DNA from: Gordonia sp. PP30
GTDB taxonomy: Bacteria > Actinomycetota > Actinomycetes > Mycobacteriales > Mycobacteriaceae
Reading direction: 5' to 3'
DNA: 64,000 bases
Assembly (NCBI RefSeq): GCF_023100845.1
Contig: NZ_CP095864.1
Location: forward strand, 2,852,001-2,916,000
The notes beneath the pieces were generated by a model that searched no databases, was not told the DNA's origin, and saw nothing but the letters and a program-made list of their open reading frames with translations. Shown one piece after another: positions 33,598-43,788 of this stretch (position 1 is its first letter; each line of letters begins with the position of its first letter). The position numbers and the translations under genes are program-made.

Positions 33598-35331
33598 TCA
33601 GCTGTTCCGGTTGTTCGGTGTGGTGTCGTCGAAGCGCAGGCCGGACGAGGCCTCCCCGCGCCACAGGTCTTTCTGCCGTCCCCGCCAGACCCAGGTCCGG
33701 CCGTCCGGGGTGCGGCAGAGCTGGTCCTGCACCCGGACGCGAATGCCCTCCGGCGGAATCTCCTCGTCCCGGATTCCGCGGCCACGCAGTTCGGCGACCA
33801 GGTCGCCGAGCGCGGAGCGCAGCTCGTCGGTGGCCGTGTCGAACATCCGCGCGGGCAGCAGGAACCGGCCGTCGTTCGGCTGGGTCGCCACCAGCGGGGT
33901 CCAGCTCCGCGGGACGGGCGTCGAGAGCCGCCACACCAGTTCGGCGTCCGCGCTGTTCGCCGGTGGTGGCTCGAAGTCGGCGAGCGACCAGTCCCGGGTC
34001 ACCGGCCGTCCACTCGGCCCCGGCACCGCCTGTTCGACGGCCCAGGCCAGGTTGGCCCCCTCGTCGCGCTGGAAGCACACGTCCTCACTCGGCGCCGAGG
34101 TCAGCGAGGCGAGCACGCTCGGGAGCACCGCGATGTACGACGGCGCCGAGCCCGCCCCACCGTCGGGCTCGGCGCGGTACTGCCGCCCGAAGCGGCTCGT
34201 CTGCTCGCCCGCCGCGGTGCCGGCCAGGGTCGCGAACCCGAAGGTGTCGCGCACCACCACCCAGTCCACCCGGGCGACCGCCCCGACCGGCACCTCCACC
34301 GGTGCGAGATACCAGTCGGGGCTGAACACCGTGGCGAAGTCGACGGCGAGGATCTTGACCAGGTCGGTCGACCCGCCACCGACCCGGCCGAGACTCACCC
34401 GGCGGTCCTCGAACTCCCAGAACCGGTCGGCGGGCATCGACGGATAGCTCAGCGGCGCCGGCAGCAGCGACACGATGCGCGTCCCGGTACCGGGACCGCC
34501 GGTGAGGTCGGCGGCCCAGTCCGGCACCGGATCCACGGCGTCGACCTGCGCCCACGACACTCCGCTGCCGTCGTATTCGCTTCCGGCGAGCACGACCGGT
34601 CCGGTCGACTCGGCGACCCCCGTTCCGCCGTCGGGAAGCGGCGGGGCGGCGAGCGCGAACGAGTACTCCAGCCGGTCGCCGATCCAGCTGTCCGGCGCCG
34701 CGACGGCACCGATGCCCCATTCGGCGTCCATCGCCGTCCGCCACCGCGCGACCACCTCCGCGAGGTCGGCGCCGCTGTCGCCGGTCACTTCCGGGGGCAG
34801 GCCGCCGTGCTGGTCGAGGTACGCGAAGACGCGGACGCCGTCGACGGTCCGCGATCCGGTCAGAAGGGTGCGGTACAGGTCGTCATCGGGGCCGGCGGCC
34901 TCCGCCGGGCGCGTGGTCTCGGGAGTGAAGGCGAACGCCGGATAGTCGCGGATCCGCTCGGCGGCGGCCGGATCGGCTTCGGCGACGCGGTCGAGAAGCG
35001 CCCGGCCCGCGCGGACCGCCGCCGCCCACGGTGTGCGCGCGGGATCGTCGGGAGTGAGCGTGTTCTGGCGTTCCACGAGCCGTTCGACGGGTTCGCCGTC
35101 CTCCGCGAGGTCCACCGTCGTGGCCGGGCCGCTGCCCGCAGCCCGGAAGCGCGCGAACGGCGACCAGCTCGCCTGGACGTCGAGCGAAACGGGGGTGCCG
35201 CCGTCGTCGCCGGTCAGCTCGCCCAGTTGCCACTGCCGCAGCAGGAACCAGAGCGGATCGGCGACGGCCGCGGCCAGTCCCTCGTCGACGGCGGTGGTGG
35301 CGCAGTGCGGTTCGATGCGGGCCCAGCTCAT
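33598..35331 (-). CDS. 577-aa operon protein of unknown function
   Basis: 577 residues without recognised domain. The N-terminal motif ADPLWFLLRQWQLGELTGDDGG is one I have seen in unnamed conserved proteins of other bacteria, but no function is attached to it. No membrane segment, no signal peptide, overall acidic. The C-terminal part (LLPARMFDTATDELRSALGDLVAELRGRGIRDEE) reads as alpha-helical, the middle as beta-rich. ATG 35331 overlaps the stop of the 1563-aa gene (ATGA), and the next gene starts 17 bases after its own stop, so it is translated as part of the operon. Confidence 0.8.
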   Translation of the reverse strand: MSWARIEPHCATTAVDEGLAAAVADPLWFLLRQWQLGELTGDDGGTPVSLDVQASWSPFARFRAAGSGPATTVDLAEDGEPVERLVERQNTLTPDDPARTPWAAAVRAGRALLDRVAEADPAAAERIRDYPAFAFTPETTRPAEAAGPDDDLYRTLLTGSRTVDGVRVFAYLDQHGGLPPEVTGDSGADLAEVVARWRTAMDAEWGIGAVAAPDSWIGDRLEYSFALAAPPLPDGGTGVAESTGPVVLAGSEYDGSGVSWAQVDAVDPVPDWAADLTGGPGTGTRIVSLLPAPLSYPSMPADRFWEFEDRRVSLGRVGGGSTDLVKILAVDFATVFSPDWYLAPVEVPVGAVARVDWVVVRDTFGFATLAGTAAGEQTSRFGRQYRAEPDGGAGSAPSYIAVLPSVLASLTSAPSEDVCFQRDEGANLAWAVEQAVPGPSGRPVTRDWSLADFEPPPANSADAELVWRLSTPVPRSWTPLVATQPNDGRFLLPARMFDTATDELRSALGDLVAELRGRGIRDEEIPPEGIRVRVQDQLCRTPDGRTWVWRGRQKDLWRGEASSGLRFDDTTPNNRNS

Positions 35332-38300
35332 CACCGGACTCCTTTCCGGAGATTGGCCTTGCGGACCGCGTTCGGGATGTCGAGGCGGAGAAGCGGTCCG
35401 GAGGTGGTGGGCACCAGCGAGTCGATGCTCGGGTCCGGGTTGCCCACCGGCAGGTAGGTGAGCGGCAGGTAGGCGTCGAGTCCGACGGTCTCCAGCGCGG
35501 TCAGATCCACCGACCGCAGCCGCGCCAGGTCCATCGCCTCGTGAACGGTCTCGGTGAGCAGGTCGCTCCCCCAGCTTCCGGCGGCGGCCGGCTGGACGGC
35601 CAGCAGGATCGACTGCGGCGGGCGCGCGTTCGGCGCGTTGTAGTGCACGGCCAGCCCGGTGGTGACGGTCGGTTCCGGCAGCACCTCGGCCACCTCGTCG
35701 AGCACCAGGCCGTGCAGCGTGCCGGGTCCCGGATCGCCGGCGACGACGACGTGCGCGGTCGGCTCGGCCGGACGGCGCCAGCGGCGGAGCTCGTTGACCG
35801 GGCCGTCGCCGTCGTTCTCGGCCGGCCCGAGCGGCCCGCCGAGCCACGCGAGACCGTCCTCGCACGGGAGGTGATGCGGTATCAGGCCACCGGCCGCCCG
35901 CCCGGCGGCTTGCTGGAAGAGCCGCAGGTCGTCGTAGGCGGCGAGCGGACCGCGCACCCGTCCGAGGCGGGCGAGCCATTCGCTCACCTCGTGCGGCGCG
36001 ACGCCGGGCACCCGGCGCTCCGCGAGCCCGTGGTCCACCGCGATCGCCGGGACCACGGCCTCGCCGCCGAGCCTGCGCACGATCTTGGTGAGGACGGTCA
36101 GCGCCGACGGATGGTGGGCCAGGAGTTCCAGGCCGCGTGCCGCGTTCGCGGTGTCGACGGCCCGGTCGAGCGGGGACACCCCGGGCGGCAGCGCGGCGGC
36201 GTCCGGCTGGGCGCGCTGCACCTCGTCGAGCACATCGAGAACGAGTTGCTGCGCGGCGATCGCGCAGGTCAGTGCGGCCTCGGTGGTGACGGTGCCGTCC
36301 TCGGCCTCGGCGGCCGCGGGCAGTGCTCCGGGGATCGCCCAGCCGCGCAGCGGCGCGATCAGCGCGACGGGCACCCGCGGCGGCTGCTGTCCGTCCGGGC
36401 CGGGTGCGGTGGCCGTCGACACCGCCGCTGCCGCGGCCGCCAGCGCACTCACCTGCGCGGCGATCTCGCCGGCGATCCGGGTCAGCTCGCCGACGGCCGG
36501 TCCCGGCACCTCGGCCACCACGCCGGCCGTCTCGGCGGTCGCCGGCTGATCGGGCAGGACCACGTCGGCGGGGATCACCGGCCGGGCCGTCGACAGCGTC
36601 CGGTAGATCGCCTCGGCCATGGCCAGCGTCGTCTCCGGCAGTTCGGCCCGCGCGGCGATCCGCCGCCGCTCACCGCCGCGGACCGACTCGCAGACCACGT
36701 CGAGTGCGCAGAGGCCGAGGGTGTCGAGGGTCGACTGTTCGGTACCGCGGGTGATCGGGATCCCGGTGGCGGCACCGAGGATCGAGCGGGCCCAGCGCTC
36801 GGTCTCCGGGGCCAGCCGGGCGCGCGGCGCGTCGTCGCGCCAGCCCGCATCGTCCGGCGACGCCGGGCGGTCCAGGGCCAGGATCACCCGGTGGGTGATC
36901 GTGAGACCCGATCGTGGCTCGTCGGCGACCTGCGGGCGGGGCGCGTGGGCACCCTGGGCCAGCGCCGTGAACGACCCCGCCGCGTTCTCGATCCGGCCGT
37001 TGGCCAGCTGGTAGACGCCGTCGGCGAGCAGCAGGTCGGACATCGAGTCCACCACCTCGGTGAGTTCGGCGCGGGCCGCGTGCAGCGCGGCCGCCGACGA
37101 CGGGTCGCCGCCGAGCGCCGCGATCTCGGTATCGGTGGCCCGGTGCAGCGCGAGGCCGTCGAGCACCGCCGACGGGGCCGCATCGGGGGTGGTGGCCGAC
37201 GGCGGTGTCCGTGGGAATCGCGCACGCAAGTCGGCGATCAGCGCGTACGCCTTCCGTTCCTGCAGCACGCGTTCGGCGCGGTAGCCGAGCAGCGCGTCCA
37301 GGCTCTGTCCTTGCGCGAGGGCGTCGAACAGGTCGAGCGCCAGCCGGGTACGCCGGGACGTCAGGTCGATCTTGGCGAGCGGGTCGGCCGCGTCCGATGC
37401 CGCCAGTTCCCCGGCACGCAGCACTCCCGAGGTGATCGCCTGCGGGATCGACGGCGCGTGGACGAAGCCGGCGCCGGCACGGGGCGCACGCATCGGCGAC
37501 GCCGGGCCGGCCGGTTCCGCACCGGCGAGGTGGTCGGCCCAGCCGTTCGGTGCCGTCGCCGGCACCACCGGCTCGGGGGCCAGGTCGAGCAGGACTCCCC
37601 ATGCCCCGAGGTGGGTGCCGGTCGCGGCGGTGGCGCGCTGCGCGGTGAGCCGGGCCGACGCGAGGGAGGTGTACCAGGCGTCGAGCCGGGTCGCGGTGAT
37701 GTCCAGCGCCTCACCGACCAGTCGTTCCCAGTCGTCGGTGGTGTAGCCGTGCGCCTCGGCGAGCGCGCACAGCGTGGTCAGGGCCCGGCGCGAGGAGCCG
37801 TTGTTCACCGCGAGCTTCGCGGTTCCCACCTCGACCGCGTCGGTGGCGCGGGCCACCTTGTCGATCAGATCGGCGGGGCTCGACGCCCCGTACTTCTCCG
37901 CCGCGTGGTGGATCTCGGGGTCGGCGGTGAGGTGCGTGAGGTCGACGTTCAGGTGAGCGGACAACGCCAGGCTGGATCCGATCGCCGCGGGGTGACCGGG
38001 CGCCGCGGCCACCGGCCGGTACACGCTGCGGTCGCCGATCAGGTCGTAGGTCGTCACCAGTTCCGCCGGCGCGTCGCTGAGCGGTTCGAGACCCGGCAGA
38101 TCCACCAGTTCGACGGCCAACCGCATCAGGTCCAGGCCCATGCCGACGTCGAGTGCCTTGGTGGCGAGCACGTAGAGCAGATCCGGCGACGCCGGCCCCT
38201 CCTTTCCGGCCGGGGCGAGCAGTCCCCGCAGGTACTCCGCAGTTCCGGGCCGCGAGTCCGTCGCCTCGTCGGCTCCGGTCGCCACGTGCTGGATCATCTG

Positions 38301-40022
38301 TTGTTCACGGCCGACGTGCAGGGGTGCGAACAGGGTCTGGTTGAGGATCGGGAGCAGGTTCAGCGAGGTGATGAAGCGCCGGGCGACCTCGAGGACCCGT
38401 TCCGTCACGTCGTCCCGGTTCGCGAGATCGGCGGCCAGGCCCGAGCCGCTCCCGGATGCCTTGGCCTGTCCGAAGGCCGCGGTGATGCCGTCGGTGATGC
38501 TGCGTACCCGGTATCCGCCGGGATGCGCGACCGGCGACCGGCCGAGGATCTGGGCGATGCGGTCACTGACGTCGCCGGTCCCGGCCGCGGACCCGGCGAC
38601 GGTCACCAGGCTCCGGGCGGCCGCCTGCTCGAAGAACCACCGCAACTTCTTGAGCAGGGCGACCAGTCCGGCGAGTTCGGCCGGGTCGGACGGCAGCGGC
38701 TCCCAGCGGCGCGGCGCCAGCACCGGCAGCACCCCGTACGGCTGCGCGCCGACGCGGACCACAGGGAGCGGACCGCGGGCGCGCACGTGCTGCGCCACAT
38801 GTCCGGCGGCGAAGTCGCGCAGCGTGTTGAGCCGTCCCTGCGCCAGGACGGGATTCCCCTTGCCCGCCGCGTTGGGCCGGCCCAGGTGAGCGATCGCCTC
38901 GCCCAGCAGGATCGGGAAGAGCGCCGTGTTCATCGCGCCGGCCGCGTCCCCGTCGGCGTTGGCGTAGCCGTCGACACCGCTGAGCGCGCCGGTGTCGAGG
39001 CCGAGTGCGCGTTCGAGCCGCCGGCCGTCGGGCCCGTCGCCGGTGACGACGGCGGTGCCGCGCTCGTCGGGCGCGGACCGCCCCGTCAGCAGCCGGTGTC
39101 CGGTGTAGACGTCGGGGGTGGAGGTGTATCCGGACCGGCGATCGTCGAGCTGGTTGGTGGGCGTGCCCTGCCGCACCAGTCCGCAGCGGCCGGCGGCGGC
39201 GTCCCGGGTCAGCAGGCCGGCCAGTTCGTCGGCGAGCTGGACCGGCCCGCGGTCGGGGCTCTCGGAGACCACGCCGACGACGGTCAGTCGTGACAGCCGG
39301 GTGGCCGGCGACTGATCGGGCAGGTCGATCTCGGCGGCCATGCCGATCTCGCAGGCCCGCCGGAAGTCGACCAGCCACGCGATCTCCTCGTCGTCGCCCA
39401 GCGGCCGGGGATCGGTGGCCGACAGGCCCGGCGCCTCCGGGTCGGGACCGGTCTTCAGTTCGCCCGGCACGCGTGGCAGATAGTGCGTGAACACCGTCCG
39501 GCCGTCCACCTGACCGGTGATCACCCAGGCGTCCGGGAGCAGCCGGGCGACGGGCGCACCGTGCCGCGGCTCCTCGACGGGTGCCGCGCCGTCCCGGGTG
39601 GCCTCGGCGACCGGCACCGCGCGTTCGAGGCCGACGTGGCGGACCAGGACCTCCCAGGCCCGGAAACCGAGGGCATCGGCTTCCGCGCTCAGGCGCGCCG
39701 CCCGCTCCGCGTCGGTCAGGCCGGTGAGCGCACCGACCGCGGTCAGTTCCGCTTCCGCGTCGGCCGGGGCGGCGCCGAGCGCGTCCCAGTACTCGCGGCC
39801 GGCGGCCACCTCGGCGGGCCAGTACCCGGCACGGGTCTGCGCGACGGTCAGGTCGTCGGGGTAGATCCGGACGAGCAGCGTCCGCGTCGCGGCGGTACCG
39901 GGCGACGCACCCTCGGCGAGGCGCGACGAGAATCTGGTCTCGAGGCGGATCGGCAGCAGCGTGACGGGATAGGCCGGGTCCAGGTCGGTCCACAGCCCGT
40001 CCGGGGGCGGTGTCGGCTTCAT
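35331..40022 (-). CDS. Giant 1563-aa operon protein of unknown function
   Basis: Largest protein in the window. The opening LLPIRLETRF and LLVRIYPDDLTV and the motif VRVGAQPYGVLPVLAPRRW (about residues 410-440) recur in unnamed conserved proteins I recall from other phyla; their function is not known to me. Long alanine-rich helical stretches fill the C-terminal half, including EVVDSMSDLLLADGVYQLANG. No membrane segment, signal peptide, ATP-binding loop or protease motif was found. ATG 40022 has a GAGGAGA ribosome site. It ends in a four-base overlap with the next gene. Composition and GC content are like the host's, so any transfer is old or from a similar genome. Confidence 0.82.
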   Translation of the reverse strand: MKPTPPPDGLWTDLDPAYPVTLLPIRLETRFSSRLAEGASPGTAATRTLLVRIYPDDLTVAQTRAGYWPAEVAAGREYWDALGAAPADAEAELTAVGALTGLTDAERAARLSAEADALGFRAWEVLVRHVGLERAVPVAEATRDGAAPVEEPRHGAPVARLLPDAWVITGQVDGRTVFTHYLPRVPGELKTGPDPEAPGLSATDPRPLGDDEEIAWLVDFRRACEIGMAAEIDLPDQSPATRLSRLTVVGVVSESPDRGPVQLADELAGLLTRDAAAGRCGLVRQGTPTNQLDDRRSGYTSTPDVYTGHRLLTGRSAPDERGTAVVTGDGPDGRRLERALGLDTGALSGVDGYANADGDAAGAMNTALFPILLGEAIAHLGRPNAAGKGNPVLAQGRLNTLRDFAAGHVAQHVRARGPLPVVRVGAQPYGVLPVLAPRRWEPLPSDPAELAGLVALLKKLRWFFEQAAARSLVTVAGSAAGTGDVSDRIAQILGRSPVAHPGGYRVRSITDGITAAFGQAKASGSGSGLAADLANRDDVTERVLEVARRFITSLNLLPILNQTLFAPLHVGREQQMIQHVATGADEATDSRPGTAEYLRGLLAPAGKEGPASPDLLYVLATKALDVGMGLDLMRLAVELVDLPGLEPLSDAPAELVTTYDLIGDRSVYRPVAAAPGHPAAIGSSLALSAHLNVDLTHLTADPEIHHAAEKYGASSPADLIDKVARATDAVEVGTAKLAVNNGSSRRALTTLCALAEAHGYTTDDWERLVGEALDITATRLDAWYTSLASARLTAQRATAATGTHLGAWGVLLDLAPEPVVPATAPNGWADHLAGAEPAGPASPMRAPRAGAGFVHAPSIPQAITSGVLRAGELAASDAADPLAKIDLTSRRTRLALDLFDALAQGQSLDALLGYRAERVLQERKAYALIADLRARFPRTPPSATTPDAAPSAVLDGLALHRATDTEIAALGGDPSSAAALHAARAELTEVVDSMSDLLLADGVYQLANGRIENAAGSFTALAQGAHAPRPQVADEPRSGLTITHRVILALDRPASPDDAGWRDDAPRARLAPETERWARSILGAATGIPITRGTEQSTLDTLGLCALDVVCESVRGGERRRIAARAELPETTLAMAEAIYRTLSTARPVIPADVVLPDQPATAETAGVVAEVPGPAVGELTRIAGEIAAQVSALAAAAAAVSTATAPGPDGQQPPRVPVALIAPLRGWAIPGALPAAAEAEDGTVTTEAALTCAIAAQQLVLDVLDEVQRAQPDAAALPPGVSPLDRAVDTANAARGLELLAHHPSALTVLTKIVRRLGGEAVVPAIAVDHGLAERRVPGVAPHEVSEWLARLGRVRGPLAAYDDLRLFQQAAGRAAGGLIPHHLPCEDGLAWLGGPLGPAENDGDGPVNELRRWRRPAEPTAHVVVAGDPGPGTLHGLVLDEVAEVLPEPTVTTGLAVHYNAPNARPPQSILLAVQPAAAGSWGSDLLTETVHEAMDLARLRSVDLTALETVGLDAYLPLTYLPVGNPDPSIDSLVPTTSGPLLRLDIPNAVRKANLRKGVR

Positions 40023-40047
40023 CGGGATCTCCTCGGATCGACGGTTG

Positions 40048-43000
40048 TCAGGCGATGTACTGGGTGGCGAGCAGCAGCATGCGGAAGGGCTTGCGGAACA
40101 GCGCGGCGCCGACCTCGGCGCTGCTGGCGCCGAGGAAGCCGTCGCCGCTGCTCAGGTGTGGGCCGGCGACCCCGGCCCACGACCAGTCGTCCGACCTCGC
40201 CCACGGGTCTTTCGCGGCGGTGTCCCGCTGCTTGTTGGCGACGTGCGGCGCACCGCGCGGCGACTCGACCAGACCGAACCGGGCGTCGTGCGCCGGTTCC
40301 TGCAGGGAGATGAACCAGCCGTCCGCGCCGGTCGGGCTCACCGAGTTCTGTTCGGCGGTCAGCCGCGCGGGATCCAGCGGCAGCACGAAGTAGAAGACGT
40401 CACCGCCGATCGGGCCGGACGAGATCGGCCGGATCTCCTCGGCGAGAGTGAAGGCCGCCGAGCCGTCGTGCACGGCCGCCTCGCCTTTGACCAGCGAGAC
40501 GAGCGTCCCCGGGTAGCGGCGCAGCAGCTCGCCGCGGACCAGCACCGCGATCAGCGGGCCGCCTCCGCCCGCGCGATGCTCCCCCAGATCGCGACCACCC
40601 CAGCCGTCCATGGCGGTGATGTCCTCGACGCCCGGCCAGAACGACCGGAAGCAGGTGCCGCGCTGGTCCGTCGGATAGCCGCGCCACAGCAGTTCACGGG
40701 CCATTTCGTGGTTCGCACCGGCCAAGACGCTCTCGACGAACCGCGTGTTGACCGCCAGCAGGGACACCGAATCGGACGGCACCTGGTCGACGCCGCCGAG
40801 CATCCAGTTCTTGTCGAGTTCCGTCAGCCGTGCGGCGACCGGGTCGGCGAAACGCGGCGCGGCCTGCGCCGGATGGAACACGGAGGCGCGGCGCACCGCC
40901 CCCTCCGCCGGGCCGATCTGGACCGCCCAGTCGATCATCTTGGTGTAGGCGGCGAGCGGTTCCATCCCGGCGGTGAGGGTGGCGGCCGCCGACACCGGGG
41001 TCACCGTCTCCAGGTCGCCGATGCCGGGACTGAGCGCGGCGGCGGCGACGTCCCACTTCACCACGCTCGCGACCGCGTCCCCGAGCCGGCGAGCGGTGCC
41101 GGCGTCGAACTGCGGAAGCAGCGCCAGCGTGCGCGTTTCGGTGTCGGGCAGGCCGAGCAGGCTCATCGCGCTCGACTGCAGGGCGGTGCTGACCGACAGC
41201 TGCTCGTCGAAGTCGTCCCCCCAGGCGACGCGGGTGATCGACGACGCCGCCGCGGAGACCGGCGCGCGGTCGATCCGCGCCACCACCTGCGCGACCGGCA
41301 GGGCGTCGCCGTCGGATCCGTCGAGGACCGAGCGGAGCGCCCGCGACACCTTGCCCAGGTCGAGTTGGACGGTGTCGGCGTGGTGCTCGCCGGCCTTGAC
41401 CACGACGACCGAAGCGTCGGCGTCCTGGCCCTGCGCGATGATCTCATCGAAGATGCCCGACGCCGGGACCGGCCCAGAGCCGGTGATGGTGTGTATGCCG
41501 ACCAGCGGACTGGCGGCGAACGTCGGGAACTCCCCCGCACCGAGGTCGGTGAGTCTGGGTCCGATGCGCGTGAGGTCGAGTCCGGTGCCGATCCGGCCGG
41601 TGGTCATCACATGCGATCCGGTGATCTTCGTGCCGATCTTGTCGGTACCGGTGACCGCCGCGCCCTCGGTGAGCCCCGGCCCCTCCGTGAACGCCCCTTT
41701 TCCGGCGATCTTCGTGACGTGCCCCGTCTCGATCGTCGCGGCGTGCCCGATCTTCGTGGTGGGCGCCGTGTCGATCTTCGCCGCGTCGGCCAGCTTGACG
41801 GTGACCACCTTGGTGAGCACGCTGGAGCCTTCTGCGGCGGCCAGTTCGGGCCGCTGGAAGAGGTCGGGCACCGCGAACTGTGACCGGTCGACGGTGATCC
41901 CGGCCAGGCCGATCCGGTCCTTCACCGCGTCGGTGAGCACGATGCCCGGCGCGAACGGCGTGAGGCCCGGCTCCGCCGCCGGGTTGATCTTGCCGCCGAG
42001 CTCCTTGATCGTCGCGGCGACGTCGAAGACCTGGTCGACCAGTTTTCGCGGATCCTCGCCGCCGAGTTGCTTGCGGAAGTCGTCGCGCATCCGGGGGTCT
42101 TCGCTGAGGTCGACCAGCACCTGATGGTCGATGCCGCGGGTGCCGGTGATCGTGGCCGGCAGCACCGTGTCGGCGCCGGCGGCGAACTTGCCGGCGAGTG
42201 CCACCACGATGCTGTTCTGTGAGAGGGCCGCCGCGGGTGTCTTCGCGATCGCGGCGACGCCGTAGCGGGCGACGCGGCTCATCGCGGGCGACACCAGTGC
42301 CGGTGAGACGGTGCTCTTGTCGAGGGTGGCGAGCATGGTCTCGCCGCCGTCGACGCGGATGCGGGCCGCGGCCGGCGACAGCAGTGCGAACGCCTCACCT
42401 TCCGGGAGTGCGGTGACCTTGCGGTGGAGTTGCGCCGCCGACAGCGCGTACAGCCCGGCCCAGCGCGCCAGCCGGTTCGCGTCGACGACGCTTTGCAGCT
42501 GCGTCCAGGCCTGCGTCATCAGTTCTTCCTGGTCGCGGCGCACCACCCCGACGCCGACGCCCGCGGCGATCCGCGCGGCCGGGTCGAGATTGAGTTGTTC
42601 CAGCCAGGTCGGCCGTCCGGCCGGATCGGCAGTACCGGACAGCGGCGACTGCCGGACGGCGGTGGCGCACGCCGCCCACTGCCCGTACAGCGGCGGGCCG
42701 ACGATCGGATCGTCGCTCGTCTGGCCGGCGCCGACGTCGACCAGGGCGGCGAGCCTGCTGTGCAGGATCTGCGCCGACGCCGGCGGCGTCACCGCGAGCG
42801 GATCGAACGACGACCGCGGGATCGACCCGAGCGCCTGGTGCGACTCCGGATCGCGCGGGATGCGTGTCAGGACGGTCGGGACCGTAGCGACGCCGTCGAA
42901 CGTGGCCTCCGGCGCCTCGGTGTACATGCGGGAGGCCACCGCTTCGATCGCGACCGATCGTGTGCCGATCTGCGCCGACACCGCGGAGCCGACGGGGTGG

Positions 43001-43788
43001 AGCCGGCGGCACAGCGTCTTGAAGTCGCCCGCGGCGCCGGTGTGGAAGGTCCACTCGGCGTACACCGGAAGTTCCAGCCCCGCGGACGGCTGCCACAGGT
43101 CGCCGGACACCGTCCCCGGAATCCCGAGGCCGACCGCGACCCCGGCCCGGTACGTGGGCACCAGCGCCGCCACGTATTCGGTGTCCGGGAGCAGCCGCGT
43201 CGGGCAGACGATCCTGGACGCGGCGCCCGGCTCCGCGCGCGACAGCATGTCGGCGCCCCGTCCGAGGTCGGCGTTCTCGGTTCTGGCCTGCACGTGCGCG
43301 AAGGCCGCCGTCGCTGCGGGTGCCGGAACGGAGTCCGCGGACGGCAGGGTGATCATCCGGCGGCACGGGGCGTCGACGGGTGCCGGTCCGATCGGCCCGG
43401 ACCGGTCGCGCGGCAGCACGATCAGCATCAGCCAGGGCGTCAGCGCGTCGGCGGGCCCGGTCGGCGCCAGGCTGAGCAGCCACGGCATGTCCGGGTGGGC
43501 GAACTCGATGGCCGCGAGATAGTTGGGCTCCTGGCGCTGATCCCCCTCCTCGGGTGTGCGGCGGACGATCTGGCCGGGCGCCACTCCGATCACATCGGCC
43601 GGGCCGAGCAGCGCGAACGACGGCGACTGCGCGACATCGGTGCGGTCGCTCGGGCCGGCGTGCGCGGACACGGTGACCGCCATCTGCACCCGGCGGTTCA
43701 CCCGGCTCGAGGTGATCCCGGCATCCGTGGCGGCGCCCAGTCCACGCCGGGTCCACGACCCGAATTGCAGCGTCGAATAGGTCTCCAT
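40048..43788 (-). CDS. Giant 1246-1247-aa operon protein of unknown function
   Basis: Acts at an unknown site; no membrane segment or signal peptide. The C-terminal region contains MARELLWRGYPTDQRGTCFR and LVRGELLRRYPGTLVSL, motifs that recur in unnamed conserved proteins. N-terminal residues about 30-260 look beta-rich, and ATASR-type prediction of function is not possible. A central stretch (about 660-740) is a low-complexity run of short T/G/K-I units (TKIG, ETGH, TKIAG, GTDKIGTKI), possibly a beta-solenoid or flexible spacer. ATG 43788 overlaps the DUF6603 stop (TGATG); GTG 43791 is an alternative start. Confidence 0.82.
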   Translation of the reverse strand: METYSTLQFGSWTRRGLGAATDAGITSSRVNRRVQMAVTVSAHAGPSDRTDVAQSPSFALLGPADVIGVAPGQIVRRTPEEGDQRQEPNYLAAIEFAHPDMPWLLSLAPTGPADALTPWLMLIVLPRDRSGPIGPAPVDAPCRRMITLPSADSVPAPAATAAFAHVQARTENADLGRGADMLSRAEPGAASRIVCPTRLLPDTEYVAALVPTYRAGVAVGLGIPGTVSGDLWQPSAGLELPVYAEWTFHTGAAGDFKTLCRRLHPVGSAVSAQIGTRSVAIEAVASRMYTEAPEATFDGVATVPTVLTRIPRDPESHQALGSIPRSSFDPLAVTPPASAQILHSRLAALVDVGAGQTSDDPIVGPPLYGQWAACATAVRQSPLSGTADPAGRPTWLEQLNLDPAARIAAGVGVGVVRRDQEELMTQAWTQLQSVVDANRLARWAGLYALSAAQLHRKVTALPEGEAFALLSPAAARIRVDGGETMLATLDKSTVSPALVSPAMSRVARYGVAAIAKTPAAALSQNSIVVALAGKFAAGADTVLPATITGTRGIDHQVLVDLSEDPRMRDDFRKQLGGEDPRKLVDQVFDVAATIKELGGKINPAAEPGLTPFAPGIVLTDAVKDRIGLAGITVDRSQFAVPDLFQRPELAAAEGSSVLTKVVTVKLADAAKIDTAPTTKIGHAATIETGHVTKIAGKGAFTEGPGLTEGAAVTGTDKIGTKITGSHVMTTGRIGTGLDLTRIGPRLTDLGAGEFPTFAASPLVGIHTITGSGPVPASGIFDEIIAQGQDADASVVVVKAGEHHADTVQLDLGKVSRALRSVLDGSDGDALPVAQVVARIDRAPVSAAASSITRVAWGDDFDEQLSVSTALQSSAMSLLGLPDTETRTLALLPQFDAGTARRLGDAVASVVKWDVAAAALSPGIGDLETVTPVSAAATLTAGMEPLAAYTKMIDWAVQIGPAEGAVRRASVFHPAQAAPRFADPVAARLTELDKNWMLGGVDQVPSDSVSLLAVNTRFVESVLAGANHEMARELLWRGYPTDQRGTCFRSFWPGVEDITAMDGWGGRDLGEHRAGGGGPLIAVLVRGELLRRYPGTLVSLVKGEAAVHDGSAAFTLAEEIRPISSGPIGGDVFYFVLPLDPARLTAEQNSVSPTGADGWFISLQEPAHDARFGLVESPRGAPHVANKQRDTAAKDPWARSDDWSWAGVAGPHLSSGDGFLGASSAEVGAALFRKPFRMLLLATQYIA

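Noticed and set aside
35541..39293. 1250-codon open frame on the plus strand opposite the 1563-aa gene
   Set aside because: It is antisense to a gene with ribosome site, overlaps and recognisable motifs, and its composition (R/G/Q-rich) is the usual artefact of high-GC DNA.
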